From assembly GCF_036013915.1 (NCBI RefSeq), contig NZ_CP107900.1, forward strand, positions 1-64,000: 64,000 nucleotides of DNA. The letters are read 5' to 3'. This DNA comes from Streptomyces sp. NBC_00464. GTDB lineage: Bacteria; Actinomycetota; Actinomycetes; Streptomycetales; Streptomycetaceae. Positions 23,673 to 32,757 of this stretch are shown here, piece after piece. Position 1 is the first letter of the stretch. Each line of letters starts with the position of its first letter. A model generated the notes under the pieces. That model worked only from the letters and a program-made list of their open reading frames with translations, had not been told where the DNA came from and made no database searches. The translations under genes were made by a program, and so were the position numbers.

Positions 23673-25942
23673 CGATCCGGATGGAGAAGGCTTCGCGCGA
23701 CGAGGTCGTCGGCGTGGATGAGCGTACGGGCGTTGAGGTGGACGAGGGCGGGGGCCGGTTGTACGTGGCGCGGGCGGAGCTGGTTCTGGCCCGGCCCGAC
23801 CATCGTCAGCTGACGGCCGCCGGTCTGGATCCGGACCCGCTGCAGTTGATGGCGGCCGCGTGCGCTCATGCGGACAGTGAGCGCGGAGAGCACGTTGAGC
23901 TCGTCGTGGATCTGGTGCCGGTGGCCGGGCGGCGGGTGGCGCGGTGGCGGCGGCGGCTGGTGCGGCGTGCGCAGCAGCGTGGCCGATCAGCGTTCGGCGA
24001 GCAGCTGGCCGGCGGGGAGCGGGCGGGGGCAGGCGGGGGGCCTTGGTCCCAGGTCCTCGCGGGCCTGGGTGGGGGTGGTTCGCGTGGCCGGCAGGGCCGG
24101 AGTTCGGGTCGGGTTTCGCGGTCGTCGGATCTGGCCGAGGGGGTGGGGAAGTTCTTGCCGGGGGTGGATGCCCAGGTGTTCGCGGTGCAGGTGATGGTGC
24201 GGACGGTGGCTGCTCATCCGGCGCAGGCGCAGGGGTTGCTGCATCAGGTGATGGCGGTGATGGATGCGTGGTCGGGGGAGAACTGGTGGCGTCCGGTGGG
24301 GCCGCGGATGGGTACGTGGCGTCCGTACAGCAGTGTGTGGTGGCGCCGCAGGAGATTCGAGCGGCGTTTTACGTCGGGTGAGTTCGCGCCTTCGCGTCGT
24401 CAGTGGGTGACCTCGCGGGAGATTGCCGCGCTGCTCAAGCCGCCGTCGGTGCACTGCACGCCGACAAACGTGGTGCGTACCGGAGGTGTGGTGCCCTCGG
24501 CGCCGTCGCGGCTGCCGGAGTGGACCGGGCAGCGGGGTGTGGTGCCGCTGGGGCTGGTGACCGGCGCGGACGGGCGGGTGCGGCTGGGGGCTGTCCCGCA
24601 GGAGGATGTGCTGTTCGGCGCGAGCCTGGGACGGTCGGGTTTCGGGAAGTCGGAACAGGCTCTGCTCCAGGCGCTGACGCTGGGATATGCGGGGTTCGGG
24701 GTGTGGTTCCTGGATCCGCACGGTGCCGCGGTTCAGCGGGCGTTGCCGTATCTGACGCATCCGGCCATCGCCCACCGGGTGCAGCTCATTGATGTGAGCG
24801 TGAAGGATCCGGCGGCACGGATCGGGGCGTGGAACCCTCTGTCGATGGAGGGGCGGGACGCCACACAGGTGCAGGACGTGGTGGGCGCCTTGGTCGGTGG
24901 CCTGGCCTCGGCTCAGGGCTGGGGCGACCGGGCACCGCGGGCGCGGGCGATCCTGTCCCACGCTGTGCAGGTCCTGGCCCATCTCGCGCTGCTGATGTGC
25001 GAGCGGGGCCGGCCCGACCTGCAGCCCACCCTGTTCTCGATCACGCGGCTGCTGACGGATGAGCAGTGGCGGGCTCAGGTCCTGGAGCGGCTGCCGCGGC
25101 GGCTGTCGCGGTTCTGGCAGCAGACGTTCCCGAAGTACGAGGGCGGGGCGGTGCCGGTCGTGACGCAGATGCTGGAGCAGCTGGAGACCTCGGATTCCCT
25201 GCGGGCCTTCCTCGGGCAGCCCCGCTCCAGCTATGACGTGCGGGAGGCGATGGATCAGAACAAGATCGTGCTCCTGCGCTGCTCGGGAACCGGGGGCGGT
25301 GACCAGATCATCACGAGCCTGCTGCTGTTCGATCTGTTCCTGGCCGGGCTGTCCCGCGAGGGGGTGCCTCCCCAGGACCTGGAGACAATGTTCGCGTTCG
25401 CGGACGAGCTGACCGCGATCGACGGTGCTTCACGCGGGTATGTGGCCGCGATCCTGGAACAGCTGCGGAAGTACGAGGTCCGGCTGATGGGGCTCACGCA
25501 GATGGTGATGCGGCTGTCGGAGGAGACCCGGCAGGCCTTGATGCAGAACCAGTCCCTGCTGTCCGCCAGCGGGGCGGACAGCGGTGAGGCCGCCTTTGTC
25601 GCCAAGCGGCTGGCCGGTGTCGCGCCGGCAGTTCTGGAACAGCTCGCGAAGTACCAGTACGTGGTGTCAACGATGCTGAACGGGGAGAGGTCTTCTCCCT
25701 TCCGGGTGCGGGGGGTCGCGGTCCATCAGGTCCTGGCCGACTACCACCGCCCCGACCTCCTGCCCGCCCTGGACGACGCGATCGACCGCAGCCTGAGGCG
25801 CAGGCCCGTCGGTGAGATCCTGCGCGTCCTCGATGGGGACGACGGCCGGCTCCCCGGTCTGGACGACCTGCTGCTCACCCACCTCACCGGCCGCGCCCCG
25901 GCCGGCCCGGCCCGGACCGCCGGACGGAGCGAGGTCGCCTGA
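23669..25942 (+). CDS. VirD4/HerA-like coupling ATPase
   Basis: 757 residues from GTG 23669. The N-terminal 300 residues have no clear domain. The motor has Walker A G-R-S-G-F-G-K-S-E (about 318-326) and a Walker B-like FAFADELTAIDG (about 573-584), with an extended helical insertion between. There are no membrane helices, unlike classical VirD4; the preceding coupled gene has one and may provide the anchor. Such ATPases recruit DNA or protein substrates to the type IV channel. The stop shares one base with the start of the replication-relaxation gene. Confidence 0.87.
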   Translation: MTIRMEKASRDEVVGVDERTGVEVDEGGGRLYVARAELVLARPDHRQLTAAGLDPDPLQLMAAACAHADSERGEHVELVVDLVPVAGRRVARWRRRLVRRAQQRGRSAFGEQLAGGERAGAGGGPWSQVLAGLGGGGSRGRQGRSSGRVSRSSDLAEGVGKFLPGVDAQVFAVQVMVRTVAAHPAQAQGLLHQVMAVMDAWSGENWWRPVGPRMGTWRPYSSVWWRRRRFERRFTSGEFAPSRRQWVTSREIAALLKPPSVHCTPTNVVRTGGVVPSAPSRLPEWTGQRGVVPLGLVTGADGRVRLGAVPQEDVLFGASLGRSGFGKSEQALLQALTLGYAGFGVWFLDPHGAAVQRALPYLTHPAIAHRVQLIDVSVKDPAARIGAWNPLSMEGRDATQVQDVVGALVGGLASAQGWGDRAPRARAILSHAVQVLAHLALLMCERGRPDLQPTLFSITRLLTDEQWRAQVLERLPRRLSRFWQQTFPKYEGGAVPVVTQMLEQLETSDSLRAFLGQPRSSYDVREAMDQNKIVLLRCSGTGGGDQIITSLLLFDLFLAGLSREGVPPQDLETMFAFADELTAIDGASRGYVAAILEQLRKYEVRLMGLTQMVMRLSEETRQALMQNQSLLSASGADSGEAAFVAKRLAGVAPAVLEQLAKYQYVVSTMLNGERSSPFRVRGVAVHQVLADYHRPDLLPALDDAIDRSLRRRPVGEILRVLDGDDGRLPGLDDLLLTHLTGRAPAGPARTAGRSEVA

Positions 25943-26880
25943 TGTCCCTTGCCGCCGCCCAAGCCCGCCCGGCCGGTCTGTCCCGCATCGGACAGCAGCT
26001 GCTGCCGATCCTGTATCAGCACCGTCTCATCGCCACCGGCCAGCTCCACCGGCTCCTGACTCCGCACACCCGCCGCCCTGTGTACCTGCGGCGCCAGCTC
26101 GGCTACCTGCGCACGATGGGACTCGCAGAGTCCACCGACCGGCGCATCGGCCGGATGGGGCGCTGCGAACTGCTCTGGTACCTCACCCCGTTGGGCTACG
26201 AGGTCGTGGAGGCCAGTGACGAGGTGACCGCACGGGCGTATCGCATCAGCCCCAGAGCAGCCGCCTCCCAGCTCCAGGAGCACACGCTCGCAGTCGTCGA
26301 CACCGGTATCGCGTTCTCCGAGTGGGCCGGCCGTCTCGGGGATGAGTGCGGTCCGCTGGACTGGGAGCCGGAACTCGCGCACCGTGTCCGCGACGGCGAC
26401 AGCCGGCTCGGCGACGACGCGTTCCTCGTCCCGGACGCGGTACTGCGCTACACCCGCACCACAGCAGAGGGCCGGCGCCAGCTCCTGACGTTCTTCCTCG
26501 AAATCGACCGGGCCACCATGCAGGTCGCCCGGCTCGGCCGGAAGCTCGGTACATACGCCCGCTACGCCTCCTACGCACCGCAGCCGCCAGGACGCCGTCA
26601 GCAGGCAAGTACCCGAGAGGCATGGCGCGAGCGATATCCCGCGCTCCCCCGCCTCCTGATCGTCCTGTCCGGAGCGTCTGACCGGGTCCTGCAGCGCCGG
26701 GCCGAGGACCTGCAGGCGCTGGCATCCGCCAACCCCCACATCGAGGGAAGCCAGCTGCGCGCCGGAATCACCACCGCCGAGCTCCTCGAAAGGCACGGCC
26801 CATTCGCACCGATTGTCACTCCGGTCATGGGCCCTCCGGAGCCAACTAACGTACTCCTCGCCCCGTTTCCGGGAGCCTGA
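25942..26880 (+). CDS. replication-relaxation family protein
   Basis: 312 residues. The N-terminal third is a winged-helix-like domain (LLPILYQHRLIATGQLHRLLTPHTRRPVYLRRQLGYLRTMGLAE), the middle carries the family pattern LQEHTLAVVDTGIAFSEWA and a strand-rich core with FFLEIDRATMQVARLGRKL, where the Glu/Asp pair resembles a nuclease-like core. The family is named for replication and relaxation functions of plasmids, and streptomycete members sit beside coupling ATPases, as here. It is the last gene of the type IV block. A relaxase role would explain the missing relaxase but is not shown by motifs. Confidence 0.82.
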   Translation: MSLAAAQARPAGLSRIGQQLLPILYQHRLIATGQLHRLLTPHTRRPVYLRRQLGYLRTMGLAESTDRRIGRMGRCELLWYLTPLGYEVVEASDEVTARAYRISPRAAASQLQEHTLAVVDTGIAFSEWAGRLGDECGPLDWEPELAHRVRDGDSRLGDDAFLVPDAVLRYTRTTAEGRRQLLTFFLEIDRATMQVARLGRKLGTYARYASYAPQPPGRRQQASTREAWRERYPALPRLLIVLSGASDRVLQRRAEDLQALASANPHIEGSQLRAGITTAELLERHGPFAPIVTPVMGPPEPTNVLLAPFPGA

Positions 26881-27174
26881 TCGCATGCAGCAGAAGCGGT
26901 ATTGCTGACGTATCGACATTTTCCCGCCGACCGGGATCGCCGCCCATTCCTCATCAACCCCTTCGGGTCTGCGTGGAGTTCGATGGGCAGTTGTACCGGT
27001 ATACGACGCCTCGTAGATCTCAACTATAGGAACGGGCTGGGTTGGTGGAGCAACTTTGCGTAACCTGACATCCGACCGAGAGGTTGGTTTACGAGAGCAC
27101 AGGCGGCCGAGAGGGCCCCTATGCGAACAATCATGCAGTTCGGGGGCGTTATGGCATATGCACTGGGAGGCTCG

Positions 27175-27783
27175 GTGGCTCAGCAGGCACGACCGGCAAA
27201 GGCCGCAGTTCGCAAACGAAACCGTGCGAGTTCGGCAACCTTGCTCCTGGCTGCCTGCGTACTCCTATCCGCCACGGGCTGCGGATCTGACAAAGCCGAT
27301 GACCAGAATGAATCCCCTACCCCCACTCCCTCGGTGGAGCAGCCGAGCAAGTCGGCAGACCCCTCCGAAGCAGCCAAGAACGAGGCTGTCTCCACGTACA
27401 AGAAGTACTGGAAGGCGCTGGAGCGGCTTTACGCAGACAGCCATGGGAATCCGGCCGCTCTGAAGCAGTACGCAGCCGGAGCTGCTCTGGCGGGTGCCAC
27501 ATCGGACGCCAAAAGCATGCACGCCAAGGGCAACATCATTACGGGCAACGTTGCCGTCGGCACTCCCACCGTCACCAAGGTCGACATCGACCGCAAGATT
27601 CCCAACGCCATGATCTCCAGCTGTCTGGACATCACCGACTGGACGGTTGTGGACAGCGCCACCAAGAAGGCGGCGACCCTGCCCTCGGACCGACTGACCC
27701 GGTACGTGGTGATCTCGACTGTCGAACGCTGGCCGAAGGGGTGGCGGGTCATCAAGGACGAGCCGCAGGGGCAGAAATGCTGA
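27175..27783 (+). CDS. lipoprotein heading the Tad block
   Basis: 202 residues from GTG 27175, preferred because GGGAGG lies 4 bases upstream; ATGs at 27121 and 27151 give an over-long N-terminus. Basic start (RKRNRASS), hydrophobic core and lipobox L-S-A-T-G-C make a lipoprotein, followed by a Ser/Pro/Glu linker and an NTF2-like domain (AVSTYKKYWKALERLYADSHGNPAAL ... VTKVDIDRKIPNAMISSCLDITDWTVVD). About 290 bp before it (from 26881) hold no gene and probably the promoter. It overlaps the next gene by 7 bp. Likely a wall-side component of the apparatus. Confidence 0.8.
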   Translation: MAQQARPAKAAVRKRNRASSATLLLAACVLLSATGCGSDKADDQNESPTPTPSVEQPSKSADPSEAAKNEAVSTYKKYWKALERLYADSHGNPAALKQYAAGAALAGATSDAKSMHAKGNIITGNVAVGTPTVTKVDIDRKIPNAMISSCLDITDWTVVDSATKKAATLPSDRLTRYVVISTVERWPKGWRVIKDEPQGQKC

Positions 27784-28640
27784 GCCGCTGTGTGGCCTCT
27801 GCCCTTGCCCTGGCCGCTCTCACGGTTCCCGGTACGGCCTACGCGCAGGATGGTCCGGGCGGAGGCGCAGACGACTGCGGACTCTACGTGTGCGTGACAG
27901 CTGAGGATCCCGGTGCTCCGGGCGAGAGCCGGCCTGCGGGCACTCGTAAGGGAGCGGGCAGAGCGGCGGGAGGCTCAAACGCGACCGAGAAGAAGACGTG
28001 TACGTACGAGCTCGCTGACCCGCAGCCTCCGTCGGGAAGTCTGGACTGGGAAGGGCATGAGCCGGGCGACGGCGCGGTGTACGAAAAAGCCTGCATGTAC
28101 AACGGCGACGACAACTTCCGGATCCTGAGCATGGTGTGGGCGGCTGACCCTCCCGTGGCTCAGGTTGATCCTGCCGTCTTGGCTCAGCAGGCCGTGGACA
28201 AGATGCTGCTGAAGGGCCCGCGGATCGGTATCACTCCGAAGCCGGGCGGCAAGGGTGTAGTCGGTATGCCGGTCTACATGTGGACCGGCAAGGGGGCGGC
28301 GACGTACGGGCCGAACCAGGCCTCCGCCACGGCTGGAGCTGTCACCGTCACGGCCACTGCGAAGGTCAGCAAGATCGTGTGGACGATGGGGGACGGTACG
28401 GCCGTCACGTGCACGACCGCGGGGACGCCGTACAGCGCGGAGTACGGCAAGAAGCCGTCTCCGGACTGCGGCCACCGCTACACCCAGCCCTCCTCCTCCA
28501 CCGAGTCCGGGAAGTACCACGTCACCGCGACGTCGACCTGGACGGTCGACTGGACCGGCGGCGGCCAGACCGGGCAGCTCACCGAGATCCGTGACAGCGC
28601 CGTGGACATCACCGTCGCTGAGGTCCAGGTCCTCAACTAA
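27777..28640 (+). CDS. secreted protein with PKD-like domain
   Basis: 287 residues from ATG 27777, overlapping the lipoprotein gene. Signal peptide MLSRCVASALALAALTVPGTAYA with an A-Y-A site. The mature protein has a Gly/Ser linker with two Cys (DDCGLYVCVTAED), and at about 170-270 a PKD-like beta sandwich: KIVWTMGDGTAVTCTTAGTPY, CGHRYTQPSSSTESGKYHVTATSTWTVDW. Homologues are often loosely labelled ATP/GTP-binding, but no nucleotide-binding motif is visible. It is probably an exported part of the pilus or transfer complex. Confidence 0.8.
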   Translation: MLSRCVASALALAALTVPGTAYAQDGPGGGADDCGLYVCVTAEDPGAPGESRPAGTRKGAGRAAGGSNATEKKTCTYELADPQPPSGSLDWEGHEPGDGAVYEKACMYNGDDNFRILSMVWAADPPVAQVDPAVLAQQAVDKMLLKGPRIGITPKPGGKGVVGMPVYMWTGKGAATYGPNQASATAGAVTVTATAKVSKIVWTMGDGTAVTCTTAGTPYSAEYGKKPSPDCGHRYTQPSSSTESGKYHVTATSTWTVDWTGGGQTGQLTEIRDSAVDITVAEVQVLN

Positions 28641-28678
28641 CACGTTCTCTTTTGCAGAATTCCGAGAGGCAACACAGC

Positions 28679-29368
28679 ATGGAGTCCCCCGCCGCACCGC
28701 CGGTGCCCCGGCCTGCCGCCCCGGCCCGCCCTGACATCCCCATCACCACAACGGCCCCGGTCAAGCGGGAGCGCCGTTGGTCAGTGGTCGCGCTCTGCAT
28801 CGTCCTGGCGGCTGTCGCCGGGCTCGGCGCGGCGGCGGCGGTCACGTCGGCCAGCGATCGCACCCGGGTTCTTGCCGTCGCCCGGGATGTTCCGGCCGGG
28901 CAGGCGCTCACGGATGACGATCTCACCGTGGCGGAGGTGTCGGCCGATGCTCATCTCACGCCGGTCCCGGCCTCCGAGCGGGGCAGCATGGTCGGAAAGC
29001 GTCCCGCCGTGGACCTGCGCAGGGGCGGGCTGCTGACTGCCTCCCAGCTGTCCGCAGGCACTGGACTGGGCGATGACAAGCAGCAGGTGGGTGTGCAGGT
29101 CAAGCGGGGCCAGGCCCCGGCCGGCGCCCTGGCCCCCGGTGACAAGGTGCTCGCCGTCACCACCCCGGCCCAGGGCGAGCAGTCCGACGTCAAGGGCGCC
29201 GAGGCGCCTCCGTCGTCGATCAACGCTGTCGTGGTCTCCGTGTCCCGCCCGGACGCGTCCGGCACGATCGTGGTCAACCTCGCCGTCTCCCCCACCGACG
29301 GGCCACTGCTGGCGACCAGGGCGTCAACGGGGCGCATCGCTCTGGTCCGCGAACCGCGGGGCCACTGA
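28679..29368 (+). CDS. CpaB/RcpC-like SAF-domain protein
   Basis: 229 residues. A Pro-rich cytoplasmic start, one membrane helix (WSVVALCIVLAAVAGLGAAAAV) and a SAF domain (about 62-125; AVARDVPAGQALTDDDLTVAEVSADAHLTPVPASERGSMVGKRPAVDLRRGGLLTASQL), then a strand-rich domain. This is the CpaB arrangement of Tad/Flp pilus loci, where it helps assemble the secretion conduit in the envelope. ATG 28679 has GAGAGG upstream. It is followed two bases later by the TadZ-like gene. Confidence 0.85.
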   Translation: MESPAAPPVPRPAAPARPDIPITTTAPVKRERRWSVVALCIVLAAVAGLGAAAAVTSASDRTRVLAVARDVPAGQALTDDDLTVAEVSADAHLTPVPASERGSMVGKRPAVDLRRGGLLTASQLSAGTGLGDDKQQVGVQVKRGQAPAGALAPGDKVLAVTTPAQGEQSDVKGAEAPPSSINAVVVSVSRPDASGTIVVNLAVSPTDGPLLATRASTGRIALVREPRGH

Positions 29369-29370
29369 CG

Positions 29371-30246
29371 ATGCCCGTAACCGCTCTTGTCTCCGCCAAG
29401 TCCTGCGGCGTCACCGCGTCCGCGCTCGCCCTGACCATGGCCTCGAAGCGTCCCTCGCTGCTCGCCGAATGCGACCCGGCCGGCGGCACCATCCGGGCCG
29501 GGCTCCTGGACGGCCGCGCCACCGCGGGATACGGCCTCTACCACCTGGCCGCCGCTGAGCGCACCGGGCGCGATGCGCTCGCGAACGCGTTCGCCAATCA
29601 CCTGTGGCCGCTGGACGAGGCCGGACACCGCAGGCTGCTGCCCGGTCTGACCGATCCCGCCCAGGCAGCCGCGCTCGGCCGTACGTGGCCGACTCTGTCG
29701 GATGTCCTGCACGTCCTGGCCGCCGAAGCCGGATACGACGTGTTCATCGACGCCGGGCGCCTCGCGCTGGAGTCCGGGCACCTGCATCCCACGCTGACTC
29801 CCGCACCGCTGCTGCATCAGGCCGACCTGGTCCTGCTCGTGGTCCGCAGCACCGAGCAGTCCCTCACCCTGGCCCGCCACGTCATCGACCCGCTGCGCAC
29901 CGAACTGCAGGAACGTGGCTCGGGCGGCGACGCGCTGGGTCTGCTCCTCATCGAGGGCGGTACCTACCGGGCCCACCAGGTCAGCGACGCCCTCCACGGG
30001 GTGCCCGTGCTGGGCGTCCTGCCCTGGGACACGGACACCGCCCAGTACCTCACCCTGGGGGGCCGGCCGCCGCGCGGCTACGCCCGCAGTCCCCTGCTCC
30101 GCCACGCACGGACCGCGACCGAGCAGATCGAGGCGGCCACCTCGCGCCGCCGGATCCAGCAGGAGTACCCGCCCCGTCCTGCGAACCCGCAGCTGGCGGG
30201 TGTGCTGCAGCAGCTCGCCGTACAGCGTGGAGGAAGCCGTGGCTGA
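29371..30246 (+). CDS. TadZ/CpaE-like ParA-type protein
   Basis: 291 residues of the MinD/ParA fold. The P-loop is degenerate: V-S-A-K-S-C-G-V-T-A-S lacks the second Lys of a normal KGGxGKT motif, although the later A-E-C-D-P-A-G-G and FIDAGR strands are kept. TadZ proteins, polar localisation factors of Tad pili, often have such atypical P-loops. It lies directly between CpaB- and TadA-like genes, as in standard tad order, and overlaps the TadA start by 8 bp. Confidence 0.85.
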   Translation: MPVTALVSAKSCGVTASALALTMASKRPSLLAECDPAGGTIRAGLLDGRATAGYGLYHLAAAERTGRDALANAFANHLWPLDEAGHRRLLPGLTDPAQAAALGRTWPTLSDVLHVLAAEAGYDVFIDAGRLALESGHLHPTLTPAPLLHQADLVLLVVRSTEQSLTLARHVIDPLRTELQERGSGGDALGLLLIEGGTYRAHQVSDALHGVPVLGVLPWDTDTAQYLTLGGRPPRGYARSPLLRHARTATEQIEAATSRRRIQQEYPPRPANPQLAGVLQQLAVQRGGSRG

Positions 30247-31783
30247 CACCCACCAGAGGCCCGGCGCCAACGGGCATCCGGACCCGCTGGGCCGCCAGGA
30301 GCTCGCTTCGCTGCTGTCCGGGCATCTCGGTCAGCGCCGCGCCCCTGCACCCGCACAGACACCGCAACCGCCGGCCGCCGCCCCGTCGGTGAGTCCGGCC
30401 GCTGTGCCGCGTCTGGCCGGACTGCCCGGCGAGCTCCCGGTGAGCTGGGACGTGATCGAAGCCCTGCAGAGCAATGTATCGAGGGCTTTGAGTGAGGAAG
30501 ACCCCGACAAGCACCTGCCCGAACCCGACCGCCGGGCCCTCGCGCGGGCGCTGGTCACCACCGCAGTCGCGGACTGGTCCACCAAGCACGCCCACGGCAA
30601 CACGCCGCTGACCGCCGATCAGGAAGGTGCGATCGGTGCCGCGGTCTTCGATTCCATGTACCGCGGCGGCCGGCTGCAGTCCCTCCTGGACGAAGACGGC
30701 GTCGAGGACGTGATGGTTGACGGGCTGCGCGCCCATGTCGAGTACCACGACCGGCCGCGCCGCACCGTTGACAAGGTCGCCGACAGCCACGAAGAGCTGA
30801 TCACATGGGTCAACCGGATGGCGCGCCTGTCCGGCCACGGTGAACGGGCCCTGACCCAGTCCACCCCCATGGTCGGCTTCCGCATGCCCGACGGCTCCCG
30901 TGTGACCGCCTCGCTGCTCACCACACGGCCCTCCGTCGTCATCCGAAAGCACCGCATCCGCCAGCACGGCATCGCCGAACTCGTCCAGTGGGGCTCGATC
31001 AACCCGCTGCTGGAGGCATTCCTCACCTCCTGTGTCCACGCCAAGATGAACGTCCTGGTCGTCGGTGACATGGGCGCAGGAAAGACGTCTTTGCTGCGTG
31101 CGCTGGGCCGTGAGATCCCACCGGCCGAGCGCCTGGTCACCCTCGAATCCGACCGTGAGCTCTACCTGGACGAGCCGGGCCCCAAGCCCGGCCCGGTCAC
31201 CTACGCGTTCGAGGCGCGGCAGTCCAACGGCGAACGCCACGGAGACAAACTGGCCGGTGAGGTCACCATCGGCGACATGTTCGCTACGGCGCTGCGGTAC
31301 AACGCTACCCGGGTCATCGTCGGTGAGGTCCGGTCCACGGAGATCGTGCCGATGCTCCAGGCGATGTCCGCCGGCGGCTCGGGGTCGATGTGCACCCTCC
31401 ACGTCCGGCGGCCGCACGCCATCATCAGCCGCCTGGTCCAGCTGTGCACCGAGGCCGGAATGGCGACCGAAGCCGCCCACCACCTCATCGCCTCGTCCAT
31501 CGACGTCGTCGTCTACCTCACCTACCTGGATGAGACCGCGCTCGGCGGCAAGAAGCACCGGTACGTGTCGCACATCTACGAGATCCACGACGTGGTCGGT
31601 GAGGGCGGGCGCCCCACCACGTCCGAACTGTTCGCCCCGCACGGCAGTGAAGTCCGGGCCGTGTACAAGAACATGCCGTCCTTCATCGGCGAGCTGGAAC
31701 GCACCGGCAGGTTCGCTCGGCAGTGGCTGACAGAGAGTCCGCACAGCTGGTGGGGCCCGCCTCTGCAGACAGTGAGCACCTGA
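30239..31783 (+). CDS. TadA/CpaF-type secretion ATPase
   Basis: 514 residues from GTG 30239. The N-terminal Pro-rich region is followed by the CpaF N-domain (LDEDGVEDVMVDGLRAHVEYHDR) and the motor: Walker A G-D-M-G-A-G-K-T-S at about 276-284, the Asp box (VTLESDRELYLDE), and the Walker B/His-box GEVRSTEIVPMLQAMSAGGSGSMCTLH. This hexameric ATPase powers Flp pilus assembly at the membrane. The stop shares one base with the TadB start (TGATG). Confidence 0.93.
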   Translation: MADTHQRPGANGHPDPLGRQELASLLSGHLGQRRAPAPAQTPQPPAAAPSVSPAAVPRLAGLPGELPVSWDVIEALQSNVSRALSEEDPDKHLPEPDRRALARALVTTAVADWSTKHAHGNTPLTADQEGAIGAAVFDSMYRGGRLQSLLDEDGVEDVMVDGLRAHVEYHDRPRRTVDKVADSHEELITWVNRMARLSGHGERALTQSTPMVGFRMPDGSRVTASLLTTRPSVVIRKHRIRQHGIAELVQWGSINPLLEAFLTSCVHAKMNVLVVGDMGAGKTSLLRALGREIPPAERLVTLESDRELYLDEPGPKPGPVTYAFEARQSNGERHGDKLAGEVTIGDMFATALRYNATRVIVGEVRSTEIVPMLQAMSAGGSGSMCTLHVRRPHAIISRLVQLCTEAGMATEAAHHLIASSIDVVVYLTYLDETALGGKKHRYVSHIYEIHDVVGEGGRPTTSELFAPHGSEVRAVYKNMPSFIGELERTGRFARQWLTESPHSWWGPPLQTVST

Positions 31784-32757
31784 TGACCACATCCCAACTG
31801 GCCCTGGTAGCGGCCTGCTGCACCGTCCTTTGCCTCCTGGCCGCCGTGGCCGCGGTCCGTGAGTTCCGCGGCCGGGTACCCGACCCGGTCAAGCCCGCCT
31901 CGCGCCTATCGGACCGGATCGAGCGTGCCCGGTCCGAGCTGCCGGAGAGATGGCAGCACCGCTGGCGCCACCTCGTCATGGCGGCCGCGATCGTCGCCCT
32001 GGTGGTGTGGGCGTGGACGGGGTGGCCGGTGCACGGGCTCCTCGCCGGAGCCGCTGTGCTCGGGTTCCCGTTCATCCTGAACCCGGGCACCGCAGCCGTG
32101 CACCGCATCGACCGCCTCGAAGCGCTGGGCCAGTGGCTCAACCACCTCGCCGGTGTCCACACCGCCGGAATCAGCCTGCCCCAGACCATCCGGGCCTCAG
32201 CAAGAAACGCCCCCGCACCGATCGCCGCGAACGTACGGGCCCTGTCCGAGCGGCTTCGCTCGGGCATGGAGGCACACACCGCGTTCGCCCTGTTCGCCGA
32301 CGAGCTCGCCGACGGAGTCTCCGACCACGTCGTCCTGCTCTTCCAGAGCCACGCCGTGTACAAGGGACCAGGTCTCTCCGACGCGCTGGAGAAGCTCGCG
32401 GTCACGATCCATCAACAGGCGGCCGATGCCCGCGATATCGAGGCCGACCGGGCGAAGGTCCGCAAGTCCTCGCGCATGGTCTCGGTCGTCATCTCGATCG
32501 TCGTCGTCGGGTGCATGCTCAATGAGGGCTGGTCGGGCTGGTACCAGTCACCGGCCGGGCAGATCGTGCTGGCCGTCCTCGGCGCCATGTTCGCCTGGAC
32601 CTTGTCGTGGCTGCGCCGCATCGCCCGCACCAAGCCCGACCCCCGTCTCCTGGCCCCGCTGCCCACCACGGCCCTGCCGGCCACACCCGGTATCGCAGCA
32701 CCGCGGCGGCCGGACGGGCTGCCCATCGACATCCCGACCGGTGGAGGTGCTCGGTGA
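31783..32757 (+). CDS. TadB-like pilus platform membrane protein
   Basis: 324 residues from ATG 31783. Type II secretion F-domain protein: N-terminal helix (LALVAACCTVLCLLAAVAAV), two more (LVMAAAIVALVVWAWTGW; LLAGAAVLGFPFI), the cytoplasmic F-domain (LEALGQWLNHLAGVHTAGISLPQTIRASARNAPAPIAANVRALSERL), and C-terminal helices (MVSVVISIVVVGCML; IVLAVLGAMFAWTLSWL). TadB pairs with TadC to form the inner-membrane platform. Four-base overlap with the TadC start. Confidence 0.88.
   Translation: MTTSQLALVAACCTVLCLLAAVAAVREFRGRVPDPVKPASRLSDRIERARSELPERWQHRWRHLVMAAAIVALVVWAWTGWPVHGLLAGAAVLGFPFILNPGTAAVHRIDRLEALGQWLNHLAGVHTAGISLPQTIRASARNAPAPIAANVRALSERLRSGMEAHTAFALFADELADGVSDHVVLLFQSHAVYKGPGLSDALEKLAVTIHQQAADARDIEADRAKVRKSSRMVSVVISIVVVGCMLNEGWSGWYQSPAGQIVLAVLGAMFAWTLSWLRRIARTKPDPRLLAPLPTTALPATPGIAAPRRPDGLPIDIPTGGGAR

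Noticed and set aside
30050..31792. Long minus-strand frame opposite the TadA-like gene
   Set aside because: Shadow of a gene with convincing ATPase motifs; translation is Gly/Val/Asp-rich without a domain.
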